Positions 43,655 through 51,557 of a stretch of DNA of 58,705 nt are shown one piece after another. Origin of the DNA: an uncultured bacterium. GTDB taxonomy: Bacteria; Hydrothermota; Hydrothermia; UBA1063; CAJXJZ01. Position numbers and translations under genes: made by a program. The notes beneath the pieces were generated by a model that ran no database searches, had not been told where the DNA came from, and saw only the letters and a list, made by a program, of their open reading frames with translations. The stretch is taken from the NCBI GenBank assembly GCA_913055745.1, contig CAJXJZ010000008.1:1-58705 (forward strand), in the 5' to 3' direction. The number at the start of each line of letters is the position of its first letter. Positions within the stretch are counted from its first letter, which is position 1.

Positions 43655-46244
43655 CAACTTCCTCCTTTAATATTACCTCTATATTATTCATCAATCTATG
43701 GAGACCTTCAAGGTCTTTACCTCCACCTTCTGCTTTTTGCTTCGTGCCTCCACCGCCGCCTTTTATAAATCTTCCCATCTTTTTGAGAAGATGAGAGGCA
43801 TCTATTTTTGGAGAATTGCTATAAACAAGGATGTTAAAACTCTTATCCCTTATTGCAGCGAGAATAAGTACATATTCCTCATGTCTTGATTGTTTAACCT
43901 CGTCCATGAGTTTTCTTAAAAATCTTATATCAACACCATCAAATTCACCGTAAAGTATGGATATGTCTTTATATACATGCACAGAGAGGCTATCCTTTGC
44001 CAGTTTAGCCATTTTACCATAGAGTTTATCTTTTTCTTCATCTTTTTTACGCATTTCTTCCTGCAACTTTTCTATCCTCATGGGAAGTTTATCCACATTA
44101 CCACCTAATAATGCATGGATTTTTTCTAAGATTTCTGTTTTATGTTGTATTAAACCAATTGCTTTCTTGCCTGTGTAAGCCTCTATTCTACGGATATTTG
44201 AACTTGATGCCTCTTCTTTTACAATTTTAAAAAGACCAATATCACCTGTTCTTTTTACATGTGTTCCACCACAGAGTTCAATGGAGAAATTGTTTATTTT
44301 CACAACGCGAACCGTCTCTCCATATTTTCCCTCAAAAAGTGCCATAGCCCCTATGTTTAAGGCTTCTTTGTATGGCATATATGTAATTTCAAGTGGTATG
44401 TTTTCTATAATTTTTTCATTAACCAGACGTTCCACCTCCTGTAGTTCAGAAGATGTCATGCTCTTAAAATGAAGGAAATCAAACCTTAGTCTATCAGGTT
44501 CTACAAGTGAACCCTCTTGCCTTGTATGTGAACCAAGAACCTCTCTCAATGCGGCATGTAAGAGATGTGTTGCGGTGTGTGCCCTCATACTCCCTTTTCT
44601 ATGCTCTTCGTTGACAGTCAAAACAGCCTCTTTGGGTTCTTTTAACTTCGGAAAATCTCCCTCTATTACATGAACAATATCTCCCATGGTTTTTTGCACA
44701 TCTACAACCTTAAACTTCAATGTTTTGTCATTATATTCAAATTCAATATATCCCTTATCTGCTACCTGTCCACCGCTTTCAGCATAAAAGGGCGTTTTTG
44801 TAAATACGAGATAGGCTTTATCTTTGTCCTTTGAGTATTTTACGAGTTTCCCAATAGCCTTCATCGTTTCATATCCTACAAATTCACTTGTAGGACCTTC
44901 TTCAAGTATGGTCCAATTAGCAATGTCATACTTTGTTTGCTTCTTTTTCCTTGCTCTGCTTTGCTGTTCTGCCATGAGATTATGAAAACCTGTAAGATCA
45001 AGGTTAAGACCATAATTTTCTGCGTACTCTTCAATAAGGTCCACAGGGAGCCCAAAGGTATCATAAAAAGTGAAGATTACATCACCTGAGAGGATGCCTT
45101 TTTCTTTTGCCTTTTCAAATTCTTCTCTTAATTTAGGCAGAGTTCGGGCAATGTTATCAATGAACCTTTCCTCCTCCCTTTTAATGATAATCTCTATTTC
45201 TGACTTCTTTTCCTCAAGTTCTGGATAAGCGTCTTTCATTATATCAACTACAACAGGCACAAGTCTGTATATTATGGGTTTGTCCTCATACCCTATTTTT
45301 TGTGCAAATCTGTGCGCTCTTCTCAAAATTTTCCTTAATATATAACCCCTTGAGTAATTTGAGGGATATATGCCATCAGATATGGCAAATGTTAGTGCCC
45401 TTGTGTGGTCTGCAAGGACCCTAAAAGGTGCACCATTTTCATCAGAGGAATACTTCACGCCAACTATTCTCTCTATCTCTTCAATAATCGGCATAAAGAG
45501 GTCTGTATGAAAGTTTGAATCTGCACCCTGTAATACCCTGAGTATCCTCTCAAGCCCCATGCCTGTATCAATATTTTTAGATGGTAAGGGATGGAGCTTA
45601 CCCTCATCATCCCTGTTGTACTGCATGAAAACGAGGTTCCACAGTTCCAAAAATCTTTCACCTTCTTCCCCTGGTTTTTTTTGATTTGGGTCCTCTTCTT
45701 CTCCAAGGTCGTAGTGTATCTCAGATGAAGGTCCACATGGTCCTGTATCCCCCATCTCCCAGAAATTGTCCTTTTCTCCAAGTCTTAATATCCGCTCTTT
45801 TGGAATGCCTATCTCATCTCTCCATATATTATAGGCTTCATCATCACCCTTATAGACTGTTATCCATAGTCTTTCCTTTTCAAGACCATAAACCTCTGTG
45901 AGTAATTCCCATGCAAATCTGATTGCCTCTTTTTTAAAATAATCCCCAAAGGAAAAATTGCCAAGCATCTCAAAAAAGGTGTGATGTCTTTTTGTAAACC
46001 CCACATTGTCAAGGTCGTTATGTTTACCGCCTGCCCTCATACACTTCTGACAGGATGTTGCCCTTTTAAACGGTGCCTTTTTCTTTCCCAGGAAATAGTC
46101 TTTAAACTGATTCATTCCAGCATTTGTAAACAGGAGTGTTGGGTCCGCATAAGGCAAAAGCGGTGAACTTGGCACATGAACATGCCCTTGTTCCTTAAAA
46201 TAATCCAAAAATGTTTTTCTTACCTTGTTTGCTGTCCATTTCAT
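43641..46244 (-). CDS. alaS: Alanyl-tRNA synthetase
   Basis: AlaS charges tRNA(Ala). The class II core has FTNAGMNQFKDYFLG, RATSCQKCMRAGGKHNDLDNVG and GLERIL. The editing domain has the zinc-like site HTATHLLHAALRE and CGGTHVKRTGDIG. The C-Ala domain ends in a Gly-rich GGGGGTKQKAEGGG tail typical of DHHA1. The 867 residues are full length. The start overlaps the stop of the aldolase gene by 4 nt, and the stop lies 14 nt inside the start of the next gene. Confidence 0.97.
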   Translation of the reverse strand: MKWTANKVRKTFLDYFKEQGHVHVPSSPLLPYADPTLLFTNAGMNQFKDYFLGKKKAPFKRATSCQKCMRAGGKHNDLDNVGFTKRHHTFFEMLGNFSFGDYFKKEAIRFAWELLTEVYGLEKERLWITVYKGDDEAYNIWRDEIGIPKERILRLGEKDNFWEMGDTGPCGPSSEIHYDLGEEEDPNQKKPGEEGERFLELWNLVFMQYNRDDEGKLHPLPSKNIDTGMGLERILRVLQGADSNFHTDLFMPIIEEIERIVGVKYSSDENGAPFRVLADHTRALTFAISDGIYPSNYSRGYILRKILRRAHRFAQKIGYEDKPIIYRLVPVVVDIMKDAYPELEEKKSEIEIIIKREEERFIDNIARTLPKLREEFEKAKEKGILSGDVIFTFYDTFGLPVDLIEEYAENYGLNLDLTGFHNLMAEQQSRARKKKQTKYDIANWTILEEGPTSEFVGYETMKAIGKLVKYSKDKDKAYLVFTKTPFYAESGGQVADKGYIEFEYNDKTLKFKVVDVQKTMGDIVHVIEGDFPKLKEPKEAVLTVNEEHRKGSMRAHTATHLLHAALREVLGSHTRQEGSLVEPDRLRFDFLHFKSMTSSELQEVERLVNEKIIENIPLEITYMPYKEALNIGAMALFEGKYGETVRVVKINNFSIELCGGTHVKRTGDIGLFKIVKEEASSSNIRRIEAYTGKKAIGLIQHKTEILEKIHALLGGNVDKLPMRIEKLQEEMRKKDEEKDKLYGKMAKLAKDSLSVHVYKDISILYGEFDGVDIRFLRKLMDEVKQSRHEEYVLILAAIRDKSFNILVYSNSPKIDASHLLKKMGRFIKGGGGGTKQKAEGGGKDLEGLHRLMNNIEVILKEEVDGHI

Positions 46245-46807
46245 GTAAAAGACCTCCTCATCATTCTAATTTTCATCTCAAATTCTAATCTTTCAAGTCG
46301 TGAGAAGGCATCCCATAGGTCTTTTCCCCCAACTACCACCCCGTGCTTGTGAAGTACAAGGGCAAGACTGTCTTTTATTTTCTCTCTTACTTCCATTGCA
46401 AGATCCTGTGTCCCAGGCTCTCTATATGGAACAAAGTTTATCTTACCAACTAAATCGCGTGTCTCTACAAGTTGAGGCGTGTACTCTCTTGGCATTACAA
46501 AGGAATAGGCAGTGGCATGTGGAGGATGTGCGTGTATAATCGCTCTTACATCTTTCCTTTTTTCATAGATGCCAAGGTGCATGTATATCTCGCTTGATGG
46601 CTTATGCTTTCCTTTTACGATATTACCATTTCTATCCACTACAACAAGGTCATCTTCCGAAAGTTTTTCTTTTCTTAGTCCACTCGGAGTAATGATTATC
46701 CTTTTTTGGTCAATTAGCGCACTTATGTTTCCATCTGTTGCAACTATATAACCCTTTTCATAGAGCAATTTCCCTATCTCAAGTATATCTCTTACAATAT
46801 CGTCCAT
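46241..46807 (-). CDS. Class II aldolase/adducin family protein (FucA-like)
   Basis: The 188-residue protein has the L-fuculose-phosphate aldolase fold. The start VATDGNISA and the site TPSGLRKEKL precede the metal motif AIIHAHPPHATAYSF. A later VLHKHGVVVGGKDLWDAF supplies the third His. The catalytic Glu may be in KPSSEIYMHLGIY. Substrate could be fuculose-, ribulose- or 5-methylthioribulose-1-phosphate. The neighbours do not settle this. It starts 1 nt after serS. Confidence 0.82.
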   Translation of the reverse strand: MDDIVRDILEIGKLLYEKGYIVATDGNISALIDQKRIIITPSGLRKEKLSEDDLVVVDRNGNIVKGKHKPSSEIYMHLGIYEKRKDVRAIIHAHPPHATAYSFVMPREYTPQLVETRDLVGKINFVPYREPGTQDLAMEVREKIKDSLALVLHKHGVVVGGKDLWDAFSRLERLEFEMKIRMMRRSFT

Positions 46808-46808
46808 T

Positions 46809-48056
46809 TCACATAAATTCCTTTAGTACATCTGGGATTTCTATGGTGCCATCGTCTTTGTAATATGTCTCAAGTATGGCGATGAATACCCTTGGTGTTG
46901 CAAGGCCTGAGCCGTTTAATGTATGCACATAAAGAGGCCTCTTTTGACCCTTCCTCCTAAACCTTGTCATTGTTCTTCTTGCCTGAAAATCCTCTGTATT
47001 GGATATACTTGATACCTCAAGCCATCTTTTAACACCAGGTGCCCATACCTCAAGGTCATAGGTCTTTGCCGCAGAAAAGCCAAGATCACCTGTACAGAGT
47101 GCTACAACATGGTATGTAAGATTGAGTTTCTTTAAAAGGTCTTCTGCATCCTCACGCATCTTTTCAAGTTCATCGTATGATGTCTCAGGTGTGGTAAATT
47201 TGAACAGTTCCACCTTATGAAATTGATGTAGCCTTATTATGCCCCGTACATCCTTTCCGTATGAACCTGCCTCTCTACGAAAGCAAGGTGTAAATGACAT
47301 ATATTTGAGAGGAAGGTCATCTTCATTTAATATCTCATTCCTATGAAGGTTGGCAAGAGGCACCTCTGCCGTGGGTATAAGATAGAGGTCATCCTGGGTT
47401 TTATAGAGTTCATCACGAAATTTTGGCAATTGTCCAGAACCGTATAGGATCTCCTCCTTGACAAGGTATGGAGGGAGTATCTCCATATATCCCTTTTTCT
47501 CATTCTCTTTTAAAAAGAAGTTCAAAAGTGCCCTTTCTAATTTTGCTGCAAAGTTTTTAAAGAGATAGAACCTTGAACCTGAAAGATTTGCAGCAACTTT
47601 TAGGTCTATTATATCCAATTTTTCGCCAATTTCCCAATGTGGTATAGGGTTCTGCGATAAAGGTTCTATACCTTTGTACTCACTAATTACCCTGTTTTCT
47701 GTCTCATCTTTTCCGATAGGTACACTTTCATGTGGAATATTCGGAATACGATAAAGGGCATTTTTTAGTTTTTCCTCCAATGTCTCAAGTTCATTCTCGT
47801 AAGATTTAATTGTTTCTGCAAGTTCTTTGAGTTCTGATAGCAACTCTTCTGTGTCTTTGCCTTCTTTTTTTAGTTTTGGTATGAGTTTTCCCTTTTCATT
47901 TCTCTGTTTGCGCAGATCATCCAGTTTCTTTTTTAACTCCCTTAGGCGCATATCCATACGCATTATATCATCTGCTATCTTCGGGTCTTCACCCCTGTGC
48001 AAAAGCGCATTTTTCAATACATCAATATCATCTCTGAAATATTTTGGAGCAATCAT
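46809..48056 (-). CDS. serS: Seryl-tRNA synthetase
   Basis: SerS charges tRNA(Ser), one isoacceptor of which lies at 22028. The N-terminal antiparallel coiled coil (residues about 25-110, RELKKKLDDLRKQRNEKG) binds the long variable arm. The catalytic core has motif 2 (FTPCFRREAGSYGKDVRGIIRLHQFHKVEL) and motif 3 (LNGSGLATPRVFIAILETYY). The 415 residues are full length. No ribosome site precedes ATG 48056, and a -10 box ends 8 nt upstream, so the mRNA is probably leaderless. It heads an operon through aldolase, alaS and the SPT-like enzyme. Confidence 0.97.
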   Translation of the reverse strand: MIAPKYFRDDIDVLKNALLHRGEDPKIADDIMRMDMRLRELKKKLDDLRKQRNEKGKLIPKLKKEGKDTEELLSELKELAETIKSYENELETLEEKLKNALYRIPNIPHESVPIGKDETENRVISEYKGIEPLSQNPIPHWEIGEKLDIIDLKVAANLSGSRFYLFKNFAAKLERALLNFFLKENEKKGYMEILPPYLVKEEILYGSGQLPKFRDELYKTQDDLYLIPTAEVPLANLHRNEILNEDDLPLKYMSFTPCFRREAGSYGKDVRGIIRLHQFHKVELFKFTTPETSYDELEKMREDAEDLLKKLNLTYHVVALCTGDLGFSAAKTYDLEVWAPGVKRWLEVSSISNTEDFQARRTMTRFRRKGQKRPLYVHTLNGSGLATPRVFIAILETYYKDDGTIEIPDVLKEFM

Positions 48057-48064
48057 AGGTTATA

Positions 48065-48093
48065 ATTTTAACTTATAATGAAAAGATATGCAA
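48065..48093 (-). promoter_or_regulatory. Promoter of the serS operon, apparently leaderless
   Basis: TTGCAT (48088-48093), 17-bp spacer, TAAAAT (48065-48070). The start codon of serS begins 8 nt after the -10 box. The -35, spacer and distance to ATG are the same as for ispE. Confidence 0.7.
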
Positions 48094-48105
48094 AGAAACC
48101 ACAGA

Positions 48106-48885
48106 TTATCTTTTTCTTATCTCAACAGAACCATTGGTCGCTATAGCACTTATCTTAAAGGGCCCTTTTAATTGGCTCTCGTCTGTGTATATAGGATAAT
48201 CCGATGATACCTTTCCATTTTCTGAACTTGCATAAATAGATGGCTTTGTGCCTTCTGGAAGATAAACATCTATCTCTCCATTATTGCTTTCCAACTCTAT
48301 CATAGATGTATCAATACAGGATGAAAGCGAGTATTCTATTTCTCCATTATTTGTCTCTGCCTTTATTATGCCCTTTACATCTTCCATTGTAATATCGCCA
48401 TTGGCTGTATGAGCCTCTATATCCCCTTCTATGTTATTCAATGAAACATCACCATTGTTTGAACTTGCATGTATATGCCCCTCTAATCCATCAACACTTA
48501 CATCACCATTCAGTGCTTTTAAAACTAAGTCCCCATCATATGGCATTAAGATGTGAAAACTCACGCCCATATCGCTATGTACAAAATGAGGAAGGGATGC
48601 GTTTATCTCTATACCATCTTCTGTTTTATTAAATGTTATCTTGATATGGTTTAATGCTTTTTCAGCCTTTTCTTTATTAGAAGTTCTTACATACTTTTCG
48701 TATTCCACCTTCAATTGGTTTCCCTCGTATTTTTCTACTCTGATGTCTCCGTTTTCAGTTTTAACCTTAAGCATATTCCCTCTTTCAAAAGGAAATGCCT
48801 TACTTCCTGCTTCTTTTTTGTATATCTTACCACTACCCGATACCATTATCATTCCAGGTATTGACAAGTATAATAATAACTTCAT
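48106..48885 (-). CDS. DUF4097-type exported beta-helix protein
   Basis: The 259-residue protein has a signal peptide, then regularly repeated strands of the DUF4097/putative-adhesin family. Successive turns read TENGDIRVEK, ALNGDVSVDG, SNNGDVSLNN, TANGDITMED, TNNGEIEYS, SNNGEIDVY and SENGKVSSD. The xNGxIxV repeats form a right-handed beta-helix. Molecular function is not known; some members sit near stress or membrane regulators. It has its own promoter (48914-48942) and a GGAGGTG site. Confidence 0.8.
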   Translation of the reverse strand: MKLLLYLSIPGMIMVSGSGKIYKKEAGSKAFPFERGNMLKVKTENGDIRVEKYEGNQLKVEYEKYVRTSNKEKAEKALNHIKITFNKTEDGIEINASLPHFVHSDMGVSFHILMPYDGDLVLKALNGDVSVDGLEGHIHASSNNGDVSLNNIEGDIEAHTANGDITMEDVKGIIKAETNNGEIEYSLSSCIDTSMIELESNNGEIDVYLPEGTKPSIYASSENGKVSSDYPIYTDESQLKGPFKISAIATNGSVEIRKR

Positions 48886-48913
48886 AACACACCTCCATTT
48901 TTAGAATGTTAAA

Positions 48914-48942
48914 ATTATAAGGGTTTGTTTTGGTTATTGCAA
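48914..48942 (-). promoter_or_regulatory. Promoter of the DUF4097 gene
   Basis: TTGCAA (48937-48942), 17-bp spacer, perfect TATAAT (48914-48919). GGAGGTG lies between it and ATG 48885. Confidence 0.75.
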
Positions 48943-48988
48943 TTTAAGTTTTTAGCGTTATGCCAATTTCAAGGCATAATCGTTTATT

Positions 48989-49432
48989 TTAATGTTTTTC
49001 TACAATTAGTGTGACAGGACCATCGTTTTCTATGCTTACAAGCATCTTGGCACCAAACTTCCCTGTTTTTACAACAAGGTTGTAAGATTTTAAATATTCA
49101 AGGAATCTATTGAACTTAAGATACGCCTTATCAGGCAACTCTGCCTTATCAAAGGATGGTCTGCGTCCTTTTTTTGTATTGCCTGCCACTGTGAAGTTTG
49201 AAATAGCGAGGATCTGACCCTTTATATCCAAAGTGGATAGATTCATTTTGCCATTTTCATCCTCAAAAATACGCAGATTAACGCATTTTTGTGCAACCCA
49301 TTTTAAAGTATCGTCTTTATCTTCTTTTTCTATGGCACAGAGGAGCACAATACCCCTCTGTATGTGCTCCTCTGTGCCTGTATCTTCTATATATACCTTT
49401 GCGCTCTTTACCCTTTGAAGAACTACCTTCAA
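48989..49432 (-). CDS. dtd: D-aminoacyl-tRNA deacylase
   Basis: DTD removes D-amino acids and glycine mischarged on tRNA. The 147-residue protein begins MKVVLQRVKSAKVYIE, has the first active-site motif as ILAISNFTVAG (usually SQFTLYA-like) and the cross-dimer NxGPVT motif as ENDGPVTLIV. Both motifs are needed for activity, and the second is intact. It overlaps nothing but follows lutB by 2 nt and is likely co-transcribed. The same window holds an archaeal-type ThrRS editing domain, a relative of this fold. Confidence 0.9.
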   Translation of the reverse strand: MKVVLQRVKSAKVYIEDTGTEEHIQRGIVLLCAIEKEDKDDTLKWVAQKCVNLRIFEDENGKMNLSTLDIKGQILAISNFTVAGNTKKGRRPSFDKAELPDKAYLKFNRFLEYLKSYNLVVKTGKFGAKMLVSIENDGPVTLIVEKH

Positions 49433-49434
49433 TT

Positions 49435-50700
49435 TTATGCCATTTTGAGAATATCTTCTGCGAATTTCCGTACGGCCTCAGGTACATATCCCTTTTTCTT
49501 GAGGTCGTTCCTCAACTTTCCAATCATTTTGGGTGTATCTATCTTAAGTGGACATGCATTTTTGCATTTTCCACAACGAAGGCATGTATATGCCATTGGT
49601 GATGCCTCTTCAAACCCCACAGTGGTGAAGGCATCCCATATTGTACCAATGCCACCGAGGTATTTTTTGCCAAAATATCCTGCTGTAACCTCATAAACAG
49701 GGCATTCGTAGAGGCATGCTCCGCATCTTAAACAATAAAGGGCCTCTTTGTAAACCTTATCCTGTGCCATCTTTTTTCTGCCATTATCCAGAAAGATCAC
49801 ATGAAGTTCCTTCGGTCCATGTGCGCCATAGGTTATGACCTTTTCAATATCCCCTGTCTTTGATGGACCTGATATGATGTTAAGATATGCGGGCATTTTG
49901 TAGTTTGCATACCTCCATGTAACCTCAACTGTTTTAAATGCATCTTGAAGTGTTGGCACAACCTTTTCCATACCCAAAAGGGCTATTTCAACAGGAGGTG
50001 CGCCTGTTACAAGTCTTGCATTGCCTTCATTTTCTATGATAAACATGCTTCCTGTGTCTGCTGATATTACATTGGCTCCATTTATACCAAAATCTGCATT
50101 AAAGTATTTATCTCTCAAAATCTTTCTTACCACATTAACCATAGCCTTTATGTCTCTGTGGTCTATTTTCTCGCCTGTATATTTCTCAAGTAGTTCTGCC
50201 ACCTTTTCCCTTGGGACATTTATGGCTGGTGCAAGAAGATGCATTGGACGATTGCCTAAGAGTTGTGTTATGAATTCACCAAGGTCTGTTTCAAAGACCT
50301 CATTGCCCTTTTCTTCAAGATGATGTCTGAGACCTATCTCTTCTGCTGTGAGTGATTTGCTTTGAACAATGGTCTTCCCTGTGCCAATTATCTTGTCAAA
50401 GATCTCAAGAGCATGCTCTTTGTCCTTTGCCTTATAACAGTGTCCATGGTTTTCCTCTATGGATGCGCATGCCTTGTCAACCAATTCATCCATGTGCTCT
50501 ATGGAATACTCCTTTATTCTTCTTACCTCTTCTGCAAGATATATGGTATGTGGATACCTATTAAGTGCCTCTTTTCTGTTTTTTCTGAATGCATTAGTTG
50601 CTCTATTGAGTGCTATTCTTACAGTTTCGTCTTTAGCACCCTTATTTATGATTCTCTCAACATAATCATTATAGATTTTATCTATTTGATTCTCCGCCAT
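49435..50700 (-). CDS. LutB-like iron-sulfur LUD-domain protein
   Basis: The 421-residue protein combines an N-terminal LUD domain (ITQLLGNRPMHLLAPAINVPREKVAELL...ADFGINGANVISADTGSMFI) with two C-terminal 4Fe-4S motifs (CLRCGACLYECP and CLRCGKCKNACP). This is the layout of LutB/YkgF of the L-lactate oxidation complex. With the CCG-domain protein encoded upstream it probably forms a lactate or 2-hydroxyacid dehydrogenase. LutC was not found as a separate gene. It starts 1 nt after the upstream gene's stop. Confidence 0.88.
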   Translation of the reverse strand: MAENQIDKIYNDYVERIINKGAKDETVRIALNRATNAFRKNRKEALNRYPHTIYLAEEVRRIKEYSIEHMDELVDKACASIEENHGHCYKAKDKEHALEIFDKIIGTGKTIVQSKSLTAEEIGLRHHLEEKGNEVFETDLGEFITQLLGNRPMHLLAPAINVPREKVAELLEKYTGEKIDHRDIKAMVNVVRKILRDKYFNADFGINGANVISADTGSMFIIENEGNARLVTGAPPVEIALLGMEKVVPTLQDAFKTVEVTWRYANYKMPAYLNIISGPSKTGDIEKVITYGAHGPKELHVIFLDNGRKKMAQDKVYKEALYCLRCGACLYECPVYEVTAGYFGKKYLGGIGTIWDAFTTVGFEEASPMAYTCLRCGKCKNACPLKIDTPKMIGKLRNDLKKKGYVPEAVRKFAEDILKMA

Positions 50701-50701
50701 T

Positions 50702-51463
50702 TTATTCCTCCAAAAGTGCTTCTTCTACAATGTTTGAGAAGAATTTTACTTCTATATTATGACCACCGTACTCCTTCCCTGCCTTAAAGGCGTGGTATCC
50801 ATTTGCGCATGTAGATGTTACAATGTCTGGTTCTTCTGGCATCACATATCTGTCAATAACATTCTTCGCAACATGTTTCATAAGTGGTTGCATAGTAATC
50901 TCAAGCCATCCACCTGGACAGGGTGACATATCCCATGGCTTTAGATTTCTCGCGCCAACTTCAAGTTCAGGATGATGTATTTCAAGGAGTTCAAGGGAAG
51001 GTATTGCCTTTAAGACCTCTCTTGGCTCTTTTACCACGCCTGCATATCTACCAAGCCTGCATCCATCATGAATAAGCACCCTCTTTTTATATTCTTTAAA
51101 ATGGAGTTTCGGAAGGTTATCGTACAGGTATTGAGATATGTGTACCATGGGAACTGGAAGTTCAAATCCTTCTTTTTTTAGGGTATAGTTCCAACCATAA
51201 TATGATGCTGCAAATGGAGTTACAATTACGCTTATGCCATGTTTTTCAACAGCCTTTTCTATCTTTTCTTTTATCTTTGGTGCTATTTGAATAAGTTCAT
51301 CGTTGTATCCCAGTCCCGATAGCCCCTCTGCGCAGGTAGCTTCGTCCTCGTGGATTACATAATCCACCTTCATTTTTTTGAATAGATTTACAAGACCCTC
51401 ATTTACTTCAGGGATTCCCAGGTGGAGAGATGATCCCCAGCCGTATATAAGTACCTTTCCCAT
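50702..51463 (-). CDS. CCG-domain (HdrB/LutA-like) protein
   Basis: The 253-residue protein resembles the CCG domain subunits of heterodisulfide reductase HdrB and LutA, which bind a non-cubane 4Fe-4S cluster. Conserved blocks are RVLIHDGCRLGRYAG, MSPCPGGWLEI and TSTCANGYHAFKAG; the last two carry the expected cysteines. ATG 51463 is chosen because GGAGG lies 6 nt upstream; a longer frame would run into the promoter. It forms an operon with lutB-like and dtd. Confidence 0.8.
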   Translation of the reverse strand: MGKVLIYGWGSSLHLGIPEVNEGLVNLFKKMKVDYVIHEDEATCAEGLSGLGYNDELIQIAPKIKEKIEKAVEKHGISVIVTPFAASYYGWNYTLKKEGFELPVPMVHISQYLYDNLPKLHFKEYKKRVLIHDGCRLGRYAGVVKEPREVLKAIPSLELLEIHHPELEVGARNLKPWDMSPCPGGWLEITMQPLMKHVAKNVIDRYVMPEEPDIVTSTCANGYHAFKAGKEYGGHNIEVKFFSNIVEEALLEE

Positions 51464-51484
51464 TAGTGCCTCCAATTTGTTAAA

Positions 51485-51513
51485 ATTATAACTTACTATA
51501 ATTGTAAAGTCAA
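51485..51513 (-). promoter_or_regulatory. Promoter of the lutA-like/lutB-like/dtd operon
   Basis: TTGACT (51508-51513), 17-bp spacer, perfect TATAAT (51485-51490), then GGAGG and ATG 51463. It is back-to-back with the promoter at 51522-51550, and the -35 boxes are 8 nt apart. Confidence 0.8.
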
Positions 51514-51521
51514 ATATAAAT

Positions 51522-51550
51522 TTGTTCATCCATATATTGAAACTTATCAT
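51522..51550 (+). promoter_or_regulatory. Promoter of the propeller/DUF89 operon, apparently leaderless
   Basis: TTGTTC (51522-51527), 17-bp spacer, TATCAT (51545-51550). ATG 51558 follows 7 nt after the -10 box, with no ribosome site. The same TTGTTC -35 is used at 57018-57023. Confidence 0.6.
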
Positions 51551-51557
51551 TTTTCAC

